From Pterois miles (lineage: Eukaryota; Chordata; Actinopteri; Perciformes; Scorpaenidae), in the NCBI GenBank assembly GCA_947000775.1, contig CAMQGK010000130.1, positions 8,756,501 through 8,820,500 of the forward strand: DNA of 64,000 nt, in the 5' to 3' direction. This document shows positions 26,758 through 39,174 of the stretch, in pieces; position 1 is the stretch's first letter; each line of letters opens with the position of its first letter. The position numbers were made by a program, and so were the translations under genes. The notes under the pieces are model-generated. The model was given only the letters and a program-made list of their open reading frames with translations. It had not been told where the DNA came from and ran no database searches.

Positions 26758-26961
26758 AGAAACTTTTTGTTATTATTATTAATTATTATAAGGGCTAACA
26801 AACAAAAAAGGCTATCTTAATCCATTAAAGGTGAGGCTATTTTTCACATTTGTTTTTTATTTCCGTGTGTGTGTGTGTGTGTATAGTATAGATATTACAG
26901 AAAATATTACTACTATTAATATTACTACTAATAAACTAACAATGACAGACTTCCCTTAAAC

Positions 26962-26967
26962 TTTATT
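26962..26967 (-). terminator. cbs: Candidate cbs polyadenylation signal
   Basis: TTTATT on the plus strand is AATAAA for cbs. It is the first such hexamer I found downstream of the cbs stop and would give a 3'UTR of about 970 bases (26.95-27.94 kb). That interval has no other exon. Confidence 0.5.
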
Positions 26968-27940
26968 CAAAATCATACACATTCATTAAGGAAAAATGAT
27001 GTAATACAAAACGTTTCTCTCAGACGCAGCTAAGATTAAATAGTCAGGACAACTTTACAGTCTTTTCAGACACCATGTTTAAAAAGGAAAGGGGGGAAAA
27101 ACGACCACCATTTGATTTTCTTCAAGAAATCTGATTACACTCCACAGGTATTTTTTTTTGTGTGTGTACACATACACAGATGAAAAAGCAGCACATAATG
27201 AGCAGCACTGGAAAGATAATATGCTTATATACAGCGGCTGTCTACTTGTCTAATTTTGATAAATGAGATGAATGTGGCTTTTATACTATTCTGCCTTATA
27301 TTTGATTGATACAGAAGGCAACAATGGAACAAACAATCTTGTACTTTTCAGACAAATAAAACAGCAACACGCAGATGCCTCAATTCAAGACTGACACAAA
27401 ACAAAAAGCTTTCAACAAGTTACAAACTTAAAAAAAAATTGCTTTTAGCACTACAACCAAATATAATAAGGAATAATAAACTGATTCAAATAATAAGTAA
27501 GCCCGTCACAAGTTGACATAACATGTTTAGCTTTTAGGAACAGTATGTAGCATTAAAGGGGATCTACTGGTATAAATGGAATATCAATAAGTATGTTTTC
27601 TTTAGAAAGAAAATAAGAATTGTAAATTAGTTTATAGCTACATACGTGCAACCAAAGACTGGCTCTAGATAGGAACATTCACATTTTCGTGCAGATCACC
27701 GTAGTTCTCCAACACACTTGGCACACAGTTGAAGTTTAAGCTGGTTGCAATCTGAAACCTCACCACAAGATGCCTCCAAATCCTACACACTGCACCTGTA
27801 AGACTTGCTTAGCGCAAGTATCTTATTTAAAGAGCTAACCTCAATCAAAAACTTCATAGGATTATTTTGTTGCCATACTCGCAACACGTCTTCTAAACAT
27901 GTCAATGTGTTTATGACAGTGGAAGATATGTACAAGAGTT

Positions 27941-30900
27941 TTAGTTCAGCTCATCGGTGGACTCCGACATGGATCGCTCTCTCCTCTCCCGGACCGTGAC
28001 GAAGTTGAGCAGGTCCACGGCCGTCACCACCCCGAAAACCATCTGCTTCAGACTTGGAGAGCCATCCATCAAGTCTGGCAGAGGAACAGGATGGAAGAAG
28101 AGTGATGGAGAAAATTAATTTATGTGGCGCCACTAATTCAATATTAAAATCAAACCTGGCCACATAATATTTAAAGCATAGTTTGTGTCCAGTTTTGATT
28201 TGACACTCCTCCCCTGGCACACACATAACAGGAGTTATTATAATACAGCCTCCAAAGAGAAGAGCAGGAAATGCTTCTAATATATATTTATATATTATAA
28301 GCATTTCCTGCTCTTCTCTCTGGAGGCTGTATTAAAATAATAATAATAATAATAATAATTTTTGCTATGGCGTTAATTGCAAATTAATCACATTTTTTAT
28401 CTGTCCAAAATGTGTGTTAAAGGGAGATTTGTCAAGTATTTAATACTATTATCAACATTAGAGTGGACAAATATATGTATATATGTATTACTGGAAAACA
28501 ATTAACAACACAAAACAGTGACAAATATTGTACAGAAACCCTCACAGGTTCTGCATTTAGAATAGAAAATATGCTCAAATCATAACAAACTGCAGCCCAA
28601 CAGGCAACAACAGCTGTCAGTGTGTCAGTGTGCTGACTTGACTATGACTTGATCCAAACTGCAGGTGATTGGGGTAGCAGCAGTAGCTCAGTCCGTAAGG
28701 ACTTGGGTTAGGATGCGGAGGACCCGTGTTCAAATCCCCCATGGAGAGGTGCCAGTTTACCTCTTGGGCACTGCCGAGGTGCCCCTGAGGCACCAAACCC
28801 CCAACTGCTCTGGGCGCTTGTCAGGAGCAGCCCCCTCACTCTGACATCTCTCCATTGACATGTATATGTACTGTGTGAACAACAGAGTGTAAAACTGAAT
28901 TTCCCCACTGTGGGACTAATAAAGGAATATCTTTTTCTTTCTTTCTTATCATAAAGTGGGCATGTCTGTAAAGGGGAGACTGGTGGGTACCCAGAGAACC
29001 CATTTACATTCACATATCTTGAGGTCAGAGGTCAAGGGACCTCTTTGAAAATAGCCATGCTAGTTTTTCCTCGCCAAAATTTAGCATCAGTTATTTAACC
29101 TCCTTTGCAACAAGCTAATATGACATGGTTGGTACCAATGGATTCCTTCATTTTTTCAGTTTCATATGATTCCACTCTTGTCACTTTGTCTTTAAAGTGG
29201 AGCCCACAACAACCTTAAAATCCTAAATTGAGTTAAAGAAATTAGTGGCATTAAAATAAATTTGCATTAATACATCATCGCGTTAACTCTGACAGCCCTA
29301 GTTTGCTCATTTCCTATTTAACACCTACAATCAATGAAAAATGAATATTAAAAGCCACACCCTATAATCACAGTTTCATATCTTTACTGTATACATCTGG
29401 AGATCTCTTTTCCAGAAGAAAACATGACCTTGGATGGGTGTATAATACTTGACAAAACTCACAAAAATGCAGCGGTGTGCTTTTTTTTTGTTGCCAAACT
29501 CTTCCAAAACCGTTTTTCTCGTTGGGATGCTGGCTCTGCAGCTGGACTTTGACACTCGTGTATCAGAGAGGAAACGTTATAAAAATGCAGGTGTGGAAGG
29601 GTCGCAGGTGCACAGTCAATAGTGTGTCCCTGAGAAAGACATTGACCCTGCACGTGCAAACTCACTTTAAGATTGGCACTTACTGTGCACTGCAGTCCAG
29701 ACTACCACCAGGGGGAGCGAAACTTACACATTTTGCACAAGCACCCGGAGTATATGAATGAATGTGCCTGAAAATGTACTTACACTGGATCTGTTCATGC
29801 ACCACCAGGGCAAAGTGGTCAGTCTCCAGAATGCGGGATAACTTTCCCAAATTATCAGTCAGACGGATCTAAGGATGACAAAACGACAAGGATTTAAAGA
29901 GCTATATTTATATTAAAATTAAAGCAACTTGTGGAATACAACATCGGTTCAGTAAGAAAAATGCAGCCAACATTTAACCATTTAACTATGGTACTTGCAC
30001 CAATGGGAGGATTTTTTTTAAGCCAAATAAGTCATAAAACAGTTTCCTCTCATTGCCAAATTTTAAATTACAGTTGCTGAACTGATTAAAATTATTAACA
30101 TCTGGTTTTGTAATCTGTGTTGGATCAACTCCACTCAAAACAGAACAACTGGACTTTGTCTTGTTTTACACCCTGACTTGCTAAAATCCTTTTAGTCAGT
30201 TTGACTGACAGCCTTTTCACCTGGAGAGCCTCCCCTGAACGGAGCTGTTTCATTGGCTGCTGCTGTCAGCCAATCGGAGTAAAGATTTTAGTCTGCAATT
30301 TCAGCCTCTAAGTTATTTAGGAGACTTTCTCACATTTCCCCGAGTACAAGAGCCAGGAAGAGAGATGTTTAAGTTAGCATCTGACCTGTTTGAACTGCTT
30401 GTAGAGCACTTTGCTGACCGGGTCTGACAGCTTGATCTTCCCTGCCAGGATACAGGCCAACATGTTGCCTAAAGTCACCATGCCCAGGATTAACCTGTAC
30501 AAACACACACACAGAGACACACAGGTTGAAGGTAACGCCTTTGCAGAGTGGCACTGCAATAAAACACTATGTGGTAGCTAGTTTCTCTCACCCGGTCTCC
30601 TCCACCACGGGCGCCTGGTCGAAGCCCTTCTCCTTGAGGATTTTGATGGTTTTCTGACAAGTGACTGTGGGCAGGACGGTGAGGGGGGCGGAAAGGTTCA
30701 AACCCTGCAGCTTCAGGTTCCACCACCTGACGAACACAGAGGAATTAGAGTCTTACGCAACCACACATGGAAGAGATATGCAGGTGGAGAACCCTAAAAT
30801 TACACATACCATGGTTTTTTCACCATGAGGTCCTCCTCGCTCAGGAAGCCCTTCTGGACCATCCACTTGTCACTCAGGAACTTGGACCTTGAGTTGGGGA

Positions 30901-33900
30901 AAAAAAAAAAAGTCAAGGTTTCCTTTATTTGTGTTTACACAAGAAAGATCTGAACATTACCTCCAATATGTCTTCTGTATTCTGGAGCCTGGAGGTCATT
31001 AAACCTCACACTGTTGCACCATTTATGTATTTTCTGGGAAGCTCTGTCTGACAGATCCATCTCGGGCTGCAACTAACCAATATTTCATTTCATTGTTGAT
31101 TACTTTCTTTATTATTTGATTAATTGTTTGGTCTATGAAATGGTGAAAAATGTGAATCAGTGCTTCCCAAATCCCAAGGTGACCTCCTCAAATATCTTGT
31201 TTTGTCCAAAACTCAGAAATATTCAGTTTACTGTCATTAAGAAATCAGAAAATATTCACATTTAAGAAGCTGGAATCAGAGAATTTTGACTTAAAAAAAT
31301 AATCAATAAATAATAACATATATAAATAATTATGATAAATGGTCAAAATAGTTAATAGTTTTTAACTCTAAATGTTTCTATAAATAACAGTGAATATTCC
31401 ACTATAACCTTACATGAACCAAAGTTTACAGAAATCTGCTTATTGGACATGAGGGGATTCTCACATGTAGTTGCGGATGGAGTCTGGCAGGATAACCACA
31501 CAGCGCTGACCCTCCTTCAGCTCTTTGGCGACGTTTACCGCCGCCGCCATGGCCGTCCCAGAGCTGCCACCTGTTAAAGAGAAATGAGCAACAAGGTGAG
31601 CTGAGTTATTTTACTGTCAATTTTCTTCATTGCACCTTATTTCATTCACTGCACCTTCTCTTTTACTTTTTACTTTTTACTGTACTGTATTTATCTGTAC
31701 TGTTGATGCTGCTAAGACACCCGAATTTCCCTCCGGGGATTAATAAAGGTTCATCTTATCTTATCTTATCTTATAACCTTAAACTGGGTGTTTGGTGTTT
31801 GGTGTTTGTGTTAGCGGAGCGCTTACCGCACAGCAGGCCCTCCTCTCTGATCATCATGCGGGACATGTTGAAGGACTCCTCGTCATCTGATTTGTACCAG
31901 GTATCAATTACCTGAAAGAAATGTTACATTAAGTGGCTGTGAGTCAGCTAAATACAAGAAAAAGGGAGGTAAGAAAACAAGGAACTCACTGATCTGTCGA
32001 GCACGGTGGGGATGAAGTCGTACCCGATGCCCTCCACCTCGTACTGGGTCTTATCGGTTTTGTTAAGCTCGTCCGGCTCAGCCAGGATGGAGCCCTCTGG
32101 GTCAACACCAACAATCTGCACACAGCAAACAGTCATTCCTCTGGAAACATACGCATTAGAAATATGATCTGAGAAAACTTACCTTGATGTTGGGGCATCT
32201 TTCTTTAAGTTTGCGGGCGATGCCTGTGATCGTCCCTCCTGTGCCTGCTCCTGCCACCAGCATGTCCACTTTACCTTTTTGGACAAGAGTTCAGACAAAA
32301 TTCAGCTTTACTCCACATGAAAGTGTAGTTGGACCAAGACAATGAAATCAAAATTTGGAAATCTGCATTCTTGGGATATACAAGATATAAACACAAGACA
32401 GAAGATTACGGGTAGAAGATTTCTGTACCGTCACACTGCTCCAGGATCTCCTCAGCAGTGGTGTCGTAGTGAGCCAGAGGATTGCTGGGGTTACGGTACT
32501 GGTCCAGGATGTGAGAGTTGGGGATCTCGTTTTTAAGGCGCCAGGCCACGCCCACGTGAGACTCCGGAGAATCGAAGCGAGCGCTGGTGGGTGTGCGGAC
32601 AATTTCGGCTCCAAGCGCTCTCAAGACATCCACCTGTATTAAAAAAACATGGAAAAAGTGAGCATATACCACATAATATACTCATATTAAAATATTCCTA
32701 ATAAAATTATTTTTTTTAGTACATCTTGTACTGTACTTGTACATGTATGTAGGTCCAGGCATTACCTGAAGGCCACCGTAGTGCTCCTACAGTAGTGTTA
32801 TTATGGTAAGGACGTCCTCTGAGTGAGGTGAACAGTGTTAATACAGTTTTACACTCGGCAGCTCATGTTACCGCAGTCTTGGAAAGGGAGGAATGAGCGG
32901 AGGTGTAGTCATGTTGGTTGCAGTCTGCAACCACACCACTAGATGTCGCCAAATCCTATACACTGTCCCTTTAAGAGTTAATTTAAGATGAACCTTTATT
33001 AATCCCCGTAGGGAAATTTAGTTTTTACACTCTGTTGTTAATTTCACACAGTACACATACATGCATTAATGGAGAGATGTCAGAGTGACAGCGCTGCTCC
33101 TGACAAGCGCCCCGAGCGGTTGGGGGTTTGGTGCTCAGGGGCACCTCGGCAGTGCCCAAGAGGTAAACTGGCACCTCTCCAGCAACCAGTTGGTCTTGGT
33201 CCATGTTGGGATTTGAACCGGTGACCCTCCGATTCCTAAACCAAGTCCCTACGGACTGAGCTACTGCCGCCCCCATTTAGAAAAACGGTTTTAAAACTGC
33301 ATTAAGAAAATTGGAAATTGGAAATAATGGACTTCAGTGCACAGTGGTGCTGTTGCTGCATTTTGTGTGAAGGGCCTATTACACCACATTTACCACTCAA
33401 GCACCAACTTTACCTAAAATTACACACCAATAGGGATGCTAATTTTGAAAAATTTTCTAAACCGATAAACCAACCCTCGTTATCTGATTATTAACCTTAA
33501 CTGACAAGATTAGTGCCTCGCACGCAGCAGTGCGCCAGCTGCAGTATATGAGCACAAATAACAACTGAGTCAACAGTTTGCCGTCAGAAAAGTTACTGTA
33601 GCAGCCACGGTGCTGCGTTCACTGGAGTTCATCATCAGAAAAGTTACTGTAGCAGCCACGGTGCTGCGTTCACTGGAGTTCATCATCAGAAAAGTTACTG
33701 TAGCAGCCACGGTGCTGCGTTCACTGTCTAGAGTTCATCATCAGAAAAGTTACTGTAGCAGCCACGGTGCTGCGTTCACTGTCTAGAGTTCATCATCAGA
33801 AAAGTTACTGTAGCAGCCACGGTGCTGCGTTCACTGTCTAGAGTTCATCATCAGAAATGTTACTGTAGCAGCCACGGTGCTGCGTTCACTGTCTAGAGTT

Positions 33901-36859
33901 CATCATCAGAAATGTTACTGTAGCAGCCACGGTGCTGCGTTCACTGTTCACAGTTCACCGTCCAGGAGCATGTAGTGTTGCAGACATGCAGCCACTTTCC
34001 CAGTAAAAGTCGCCACCGTATTTTAGTTTATTTAGTTTAGCAGGTTGTCAGCTGTGTGTCTGCCCGGATTAACGATAGCGATTGTCCAACAAACACTGTG
34101 TGTATTTGTGCTACATTAGCAGCTGCTAGTGTTGCCAGTGGCTTCGTCTGCTGTAGTGTAAGACAGTGTGTACAGTTTATTTGTCGGTGAATAAATGCTA
34201 CGACGCTACAAGCAACAACTCCTCACCTGGAAGTCCAGAGCCAACTTCCTGTATCTGCACTGGCTCGCTCTTAAGGTGGACCAACTGCTCTCCTTCAGCT
34301 TTTGAATGAATTATTAATATTTCTTTTGATGTTTAACTGGTAGCGGTACAATGAATAGTTAGAGCATTCATTGCCACGGCTTTGGTCTTTCGCGTCATCA
34401 TGTTGTTTACTCATGATGACATCATTACGCTACATTATGTGTGAAACCATATGAAACATCAAAAACGCCTTCACACTCTGCTCATAAAAATGAGTCTATG
34501 TCAAAAACTAAAAACGGTACATAGCTCACATACTTTATGGAGTGTTAAAAAATATTTTGCTCATTTATCTGTTCAAAATGTACCTTAAAGGGAGGTATGT
34601 CAAGAGTATACTAGTATTAAATATACTCTAGTGTGCTGACTTGACTATGACTTGCCCCAAACTGCATGTGATTATCATAAAGTGGGTCATGTCTGTAAAG
34701 GGGAGACTGGTGGGGACCCAGAGAACCCATTTACATTCACATATCTGGAAGTCAGAGGTCAAGAGGCCCTTTTGGGAATACCCATGACATTTCCTGCATG
34801 TCTGGTATGATTCAGTAGGTTTTCTAGTTTCATATGATACCAGTAGCTTCACTCTAGCTTTAAAACTGAGCCGCTGCATTAATGCATTTGTTTTGTGTAT
34901 ATTTGGTAACATTTTATGAAAAAGCATGTCCAATTTTTGTACATGTTTTACTCATGACATAATTTAAATACTTTTATCAGTTATTATAGTTTATTAGCTT
35001 AGGTTGTACAGATTTTAGGGATATGAAGCACTTTAAGATCACAGTAAGCAAAAATACTGCTGGTTCAGGGCATTAGTAGTCTGCATTTAGCAGAAGTGGT
35101 AAGGACTTAGTTTACTATAAATGAATGCAAGAGTGGGCACTGCAGCAGAGTTTCAGTCTGACAGAGCTCACCTTCTCCATGCTCATCTTCTCAGGCATGA
35201 CAATAATGCAGCGGTAGCCTTTCACAGCTGCAGCCAGGGCCAGTCCAATACCTAAAACACACACAGGCATTTACATTGCTGCTCCCAGCTAATTAACATA
35301 CCACTCACACCTTTAAATACCTTCCGCCCGATAGCAACAAATGCAGTTTAATACCAGTGTTTCCAGAAGTGGGCTCTATAATGGTGTCTCCAGGCTTGAG
35401 GAGCCCAGATCTCTCAGCGTCCTCCACCATCCGCAGGCTGATCCGGTCCTTGACGCTGCCTCCGGCGTTGAAGTACTCACACTTTGCCACTAGAAATACA
35501 CAACAGGAGGATTTGTTACATTAAATAAAGCCATTTTCATACGAGTCAGTTCAGCTGAAATTATGCAAATGACCCTTCAATTGTTACACTCTCACTCCGC
35601 CACTCGCATTTTTACATAGTGGCGTTGAGTTATCAGCGGTCACACTTTCTGTCTGATCTGAGAAAATGTCTCGACTTGAGCGCCAGCTGACTTACGTAAT
35701 TCACATTTGAGTCCAAACACTTTGGGGATCTTGTTGATGCGGACCAAGGGGGTATCGCCGATCCTGTGCAGGATGTTTGGGAGGATGGTCGGAGCGACGG
35801 CCCTGGGGGAAGAAACAGTCCAACAAAGAAAATCACTATAAACAACTAACTCAACCTGGTTTTTCCTGCTCATAAAAGTGTTGAATGATAATAACACCTT
35901 GTTCCACTTGTTCCTGGTTGGAGGTATTTATTCGCCGAAGAGGCACACCCCATGAGTTTGGTCAAACTGGTTTTCACAGATTTAAACAATTAATAGTAAG
36001 GCTATCAAAGTTCATGACAAATCTGATAATCCATTGATACAGAACGTGTCTACTGGTTTGTTGCGAAGGAGGTTAAATAATGCTCCAAACGAACGCTACA
36101 TTTTGATGAGGAAAAACTGTCATGACCATTTTCAATGGGGTCCTTTGACATCAGATATGTGAATGTCTGTGGGTCCCCACCAGTCTCCCCTTTACAGATA
36201 TGTCCACTTTATGATAATCACATGCAGCTGTTGATGCCTGATGGGCTGCAGTTTACCATGTTATGATTTGAGCACATTTTTATGCTCAAGTCAGTACCTG
36301 TGAGGGTCTCTGGACAATATTTGTCAGCTTTGTGTTGTTAATTTAGTTCCAATAATCAATATACACATATATTTGCATAATGCAGCATGTTTCTCATGTT
36401 GATAACAGTACTAAATACTTGAAAAAATCTCCCTTTAAGGTTAATTTTAAACAGATAAAAAATTTGAGATTAGTCACATTCAAATATTTTAAATAGATTG
36501 ACAGCCCTAATTAATACCGGTGCAATTACACCTTTAGAGTGGTAGAAATGTGAATGCCACACTGACCTTGGCAATTGTGTGTGAGGGGAGTCGGCTTTCG
36601 AGGCTCCCAGGCTCCATGTGCAGCGGCTGGGGAGGTCGGGCCTGATCCATTTCCTCTCCGAGGCGGCGTTCTTTGTGTTGATCTGAATGGTTCTGTTCGC
36701 TTCTTCGGTGTCCATCGGCTGCAGCTTGTCGACGCCGTTCACCGGGAAGGAACCCTCGCGGAGTTTGCTCTCCCCGTTGGTGTGGGTGAGCAGCTTGGCA
36801 GCGTGGGGGCACACGGGGGCCTTGACGGTGGTCTCTTTGGACGAGGGGACTGACGGCAT
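27941..36859 (-). CDS. cbs: Cystathionine beta-synthase
   Basis: CBS condenses serine and homocysteine to cystathionine, the first step of transsulfuration, and also makes H2S. Coding exons in transcript order: 36859-36567, 35802-35696, 35489-35355, 35251-35172, 32633-32429, 32274-32183, 32115-31990, 31911-31827, 31570-31465, 30887-30810, 30726-30592, 30494-30386, 29868-29784, 28074-27941. They total 1,770 bases and 589 aa. Heme ligands are C80 (PSRCTW) and H93 (SPH), with the same 13-residue spacing as in mammals. The PLP lysine is K147 in AGGSVKDR; SGNTG binds PLP, and GTGGTITG lies in the catalytic core. The C-terminal CBS-domain pair (SAPLTVLPTVTC onward) is the S-adenosylmethionine-responsive module. 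The N-terminus is about 28 residues longer than in human. Teleosts can carry cbsa and cbsb; I cannot tell which this is. Confidence 0.96.
28241..28334. repeat. 94-base near-perfect palindrome in the last cbs intron
   Basis: Arms 28241-28287 and 28288-28334 are reverse complements with about three mismatches. They share ATACAGCCTCC, AGAAGAGCAGGAAATGCTT and TAATATATA. An AAT repeat follows at 28336-28361. Confidence 0.9.
28365..29300 (-). mobile_element. TIR element of the GGGCTGTCAA family, split by a SINE
   Basis: The right end is GTTAACTCTGACAGCCCTA (to 29300) and the left end carries TGGCGTTAATTGCAAATTAAT but lacks a clean terminus. The internal words TTGACTATGACTTGATCC and ATCATAAAGTGGGCATG are contiguous in the copy near 34.64-34.70 kb but are separated here by the SINE at 28671-28950. 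Confidence 0.75.
28671..28950 (+). mobile_element. tRNA-derived SINE nested in a TIR element
   Basis: It has an A-box-like AGCAGTAGCTCAGTCCG, a B-box-like GTTCAAATCCC and the same 3' part as the SINE at 22.3 kb (GGGACTAATAAAGG), followed by a CTTT-rich tail. Confidence 0.85.
31065..31315 (+). repeat. Interspersed repeat (GGGCTGCAACTAAC family), + copy
   Basis: It begins GGGCTGCAACTAACC and carries TTGTTTGGTCTATGAAATGG, TTGTTTTGTCCAAAACTCA and TTCACATTTAAGAAGCTGG. An inverted copy lies at 37565-37945. It is in a cbs intron. Confidence 0.75.
31625..31776 (+). mobile_element. 3' tail of a non-LTR retrotransposon
   Basis: The sequence CGAATTTCCCTCCGGGGATT, then AATAAAGGTTC and four CTTAT repeats, is the typical LINE 3' end in fish. 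It is truncated at its 5' end and sits in a cbs intron. Confidence 0.7.
32984..33275 (-). mobile_element. tRNA-derived SINE, minus orientation
   Basis: It is the reverse complement of the 22.3 kb SINE family: TTTATTAATCCC at one end, then GACAAGCGCCCC, GGGATTTGAACCGGTGACC (the B-box side) and GAGCTACTGCCGCCCCC. It lies in the large cbs intron 4. Confidence 0.85.
33583..33955. repeat. 56-59-bp minisatellite, seven copies
   Basis: Seven tandem copies carry GTTACTGTAGCAGCCACGG and TGCTGCGTTCACT. The unit is about 56 bases in the first copies and longer where a GTCTAGAG linker appears. It lies in cbs intron 4, and the copies are almost identical. Confidence 0.95.
34560..34800 (-). mobile_element. 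Fragment of the GGGCTGTCAA TIR family
   Basis: It has the uninterrupted motif TGATTATCATAAAGTGGG next to TGACTTGACTATGACTTG. It is useful as the unsplit reference for the nested SINE at 28.7 kb. Confidence 0.6.
35997..36509 (+). mobile_element. Complete 513-bp hAT-like nonautonomous element
   Basis: The ends are TAAGGCTATCAA and, inverted, TAGGGCTGTCAA. The flanking octamers ATTAATAG (35989-35996) and ATTAATAC (36510-36517) match at seven of eight bases, as expected for an old 8-bp target duplication of the hAT superfamily. There is no transposase frame. It lies in cbs intron 1 of the coding part. Confidence 0.8.
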
Positions 36860-37564
36860 GGCTTACCCTGGACAAAATAGAGGAAACACCTTTATATGAC
36901 TGCGACACTTTCTGCCTCGCTAGTTTCTCAGCAGCAACTGTGACGCCGTGTCTTGCCAGTTCACTTCATTGATAAGTTACCACATGAAAACAGCAGCCAG
37001 TGTAAAACAAACACCAGACCACTCCTTCCTTCCATTAATACTTCAGCATACTTAACCAGTAGCTTTGGCAGCCTCCTGCCCACCTTCTGCTTTCCTGCAC
37101 ATATTTCTGACCAAAAAAAAAATTAAGTCAAATTGCCTTTCTCATCAGATGAAAAACCAGAACTGAGAGTGGAGGGAAGGCCCGGTAAACTGGCTGATCA
37201 AGCAGTTGATATTATTGCATCATTCATTCACTGCAGAAGAAAGACGTTTATTGAGAACAAAATATGTGTCACTGCTTATGATGAATCCACAGACATGTAC
37301 TCATTATCTCTGTTTGTGAATGTAAACCTAAAATGACTCAATGACCTTTTGTTTCCAGTTATAAAAGGCTATAAAAGCTAGAAATATATAACCAAATGTT
37401 AAACATGATCTTAAACTGCGTGACAAATGACTTGACAGTTAATTGTTCTTGCAGGTAGATCTATGGTTTGGCAGACTAAAAGATTTAACAGGAAAATAAT
37501 TGGCAGCTATTTTGGTAATTGATTAATAGATCTGCTTTTGATTTTCTTGGTGACATCACTTTAG

Positions 37565-37675
37565 AGCTGCAATGATTAGTCGACGAGTTGTCAACTATTA
37601 AAATAAATCAGCAAGTATTTTGATGAACAAGTAAATCGGTTCATTTTTAAGGAAAAAAAGTCAAAATTCTCTGAT

Positions 37676-37739
<64 letters not shown>

Positions 37740-37945
37740 TATAAATGTGAATATTTTCTGGTTTCTTTCCTCCTCTATGACAGTAAACTGAATATCTTTG
37801 AGTTGTGGACAAAACAAGACATTTGAGGACATCGTCTTGAGCTTTGGGAAACGCAGATCATCATTTTTCACCATTTTATAGGCCAAACAACTAATCGATT
37901 GATTGAGAAAATAATCAACAGAATCGACAATGGAAATAATTGTTA
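37565..37945 (-). repeat. GGGCTGCAACTAAC-family repeat, minus copy, with (TA)n inside
   Basis: It is an inverted relative of 31065-31315 (TGTGGACAAAACAAGACATT, TATAGGCCAAACAACTAATCG). A pure TA run at 37679-37736 interrupts it. Confidence 0.75.
37679..37736. repeat. (TA)n microsatellite
   Basis: It is a pure TA run of about 29 units in the first cbs intron. Confidence 0.95.
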
Positions 37946-39174
37946 GTGCCCAACATCACATGGGCATTTTTCATTATTTTTATTGACCAAACAATTAATT
38001 GACAAGATGTTAGTTGCTGCCCTACGACTACTCTATAACTTAGAGACTCAACAAGCGATCCCCAATGAGCATGCAATCTTATGCGACAATGGCAAGGAAA
38101 AACTCCCCTTTTAGCAGATACAAATCCTGGACCTGCTGGTCCGGGCAGATGCCATTCCTTGAAACTGTTTGCAGTCCCCCTAACACATTCTGCTCTATAC
38201 ATTTGGATGCAAATGTTTTCTCAACAATTACCAGGTTTCTCCACTGTCCGGCAGAGATGGCAGCAGGTGAACCTTTGCTAATACACAGTGTACACACTGA
38301 GGCCAGCTGTTAAAACCCCTCTTTGGCTGCACCACTGATGTCCACACAGTGATAAAAAACACATCTCAAGCAAACAGCTCTTCATGGGAAAGTAAACTGA
38401 CCTGAAACTGCTCAGAGGTAGTGACGCACTCATTAAAATGACTTAAAGAACAGCTCACTGCCAGCTGTTTTAACTTTCATCAGATATGAATGTTTACTAC
38501 TAGATCAGTATTTAGCCACAAAATGAAAAAGACAGAAACCGATCTAAGGTGTCAACCCTGTTTTCCTGCCGACGTGGTGCCTCAGGTCCTCAGAGCAGTC
38601 TCACTGCTAATTACGGTTATACAGGCAACAACTGCGGCAGTAAATGTGGGAAGGAGTCGGTGGTATCTGGTGACCTTGCTGGGTTCAACAGGGGCAAATG
38701 TGATCCTTTGTGAGAGCACATGCTGGAGGCACCCTGCCCGGGCTGCAAACCTGGAAAGACTTGTAAGAGGAGAAATTTCTGTTTAATAAGCCAAGAATCA
38801 AATCCTCTAATACCTACCAACTGAAGAAATACAGTCACCTGATGTGAGCCTGGCAGCTTCAAACCCAATTCAGTGAGAAATCCCTTTAATATTCTTACCT
38901 TGAGTTGATCTCCTTTGGTATGTTCAGTGCTCTCAAAGCATACTGATTACTGTGCAACAGTCCATTATGATGTTTAGGCCATTTAAAAATGCAACACAGT
39001 GTCAGCTGGTCCACAGCACAAGAAGAGCAAACTATAGATATTCACTCAGCCATAACAAATGCTCGGACAAATGTGAACGGCAGGAATGCTGGCAGTAAAA
39101 ACACAATGTGAAACAGCAGCCATGATGAACACCTGGAAGCCCACCAGCAAGCAAGTAATTACTGCTCTATTACA

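Noticed and set aside
26604..26820. Three Tyr/Ile-rich frames on both strands
   Set aside because: They are produced by the TATA/TACGTA low-complexity tract.
36534..36908. 124-codon minus-strand frame with a start methionine
   Set aside because: It overlaps the first coding cbs exon in another frame; the cbs frame has clear homology and conserved heme and splice sites.
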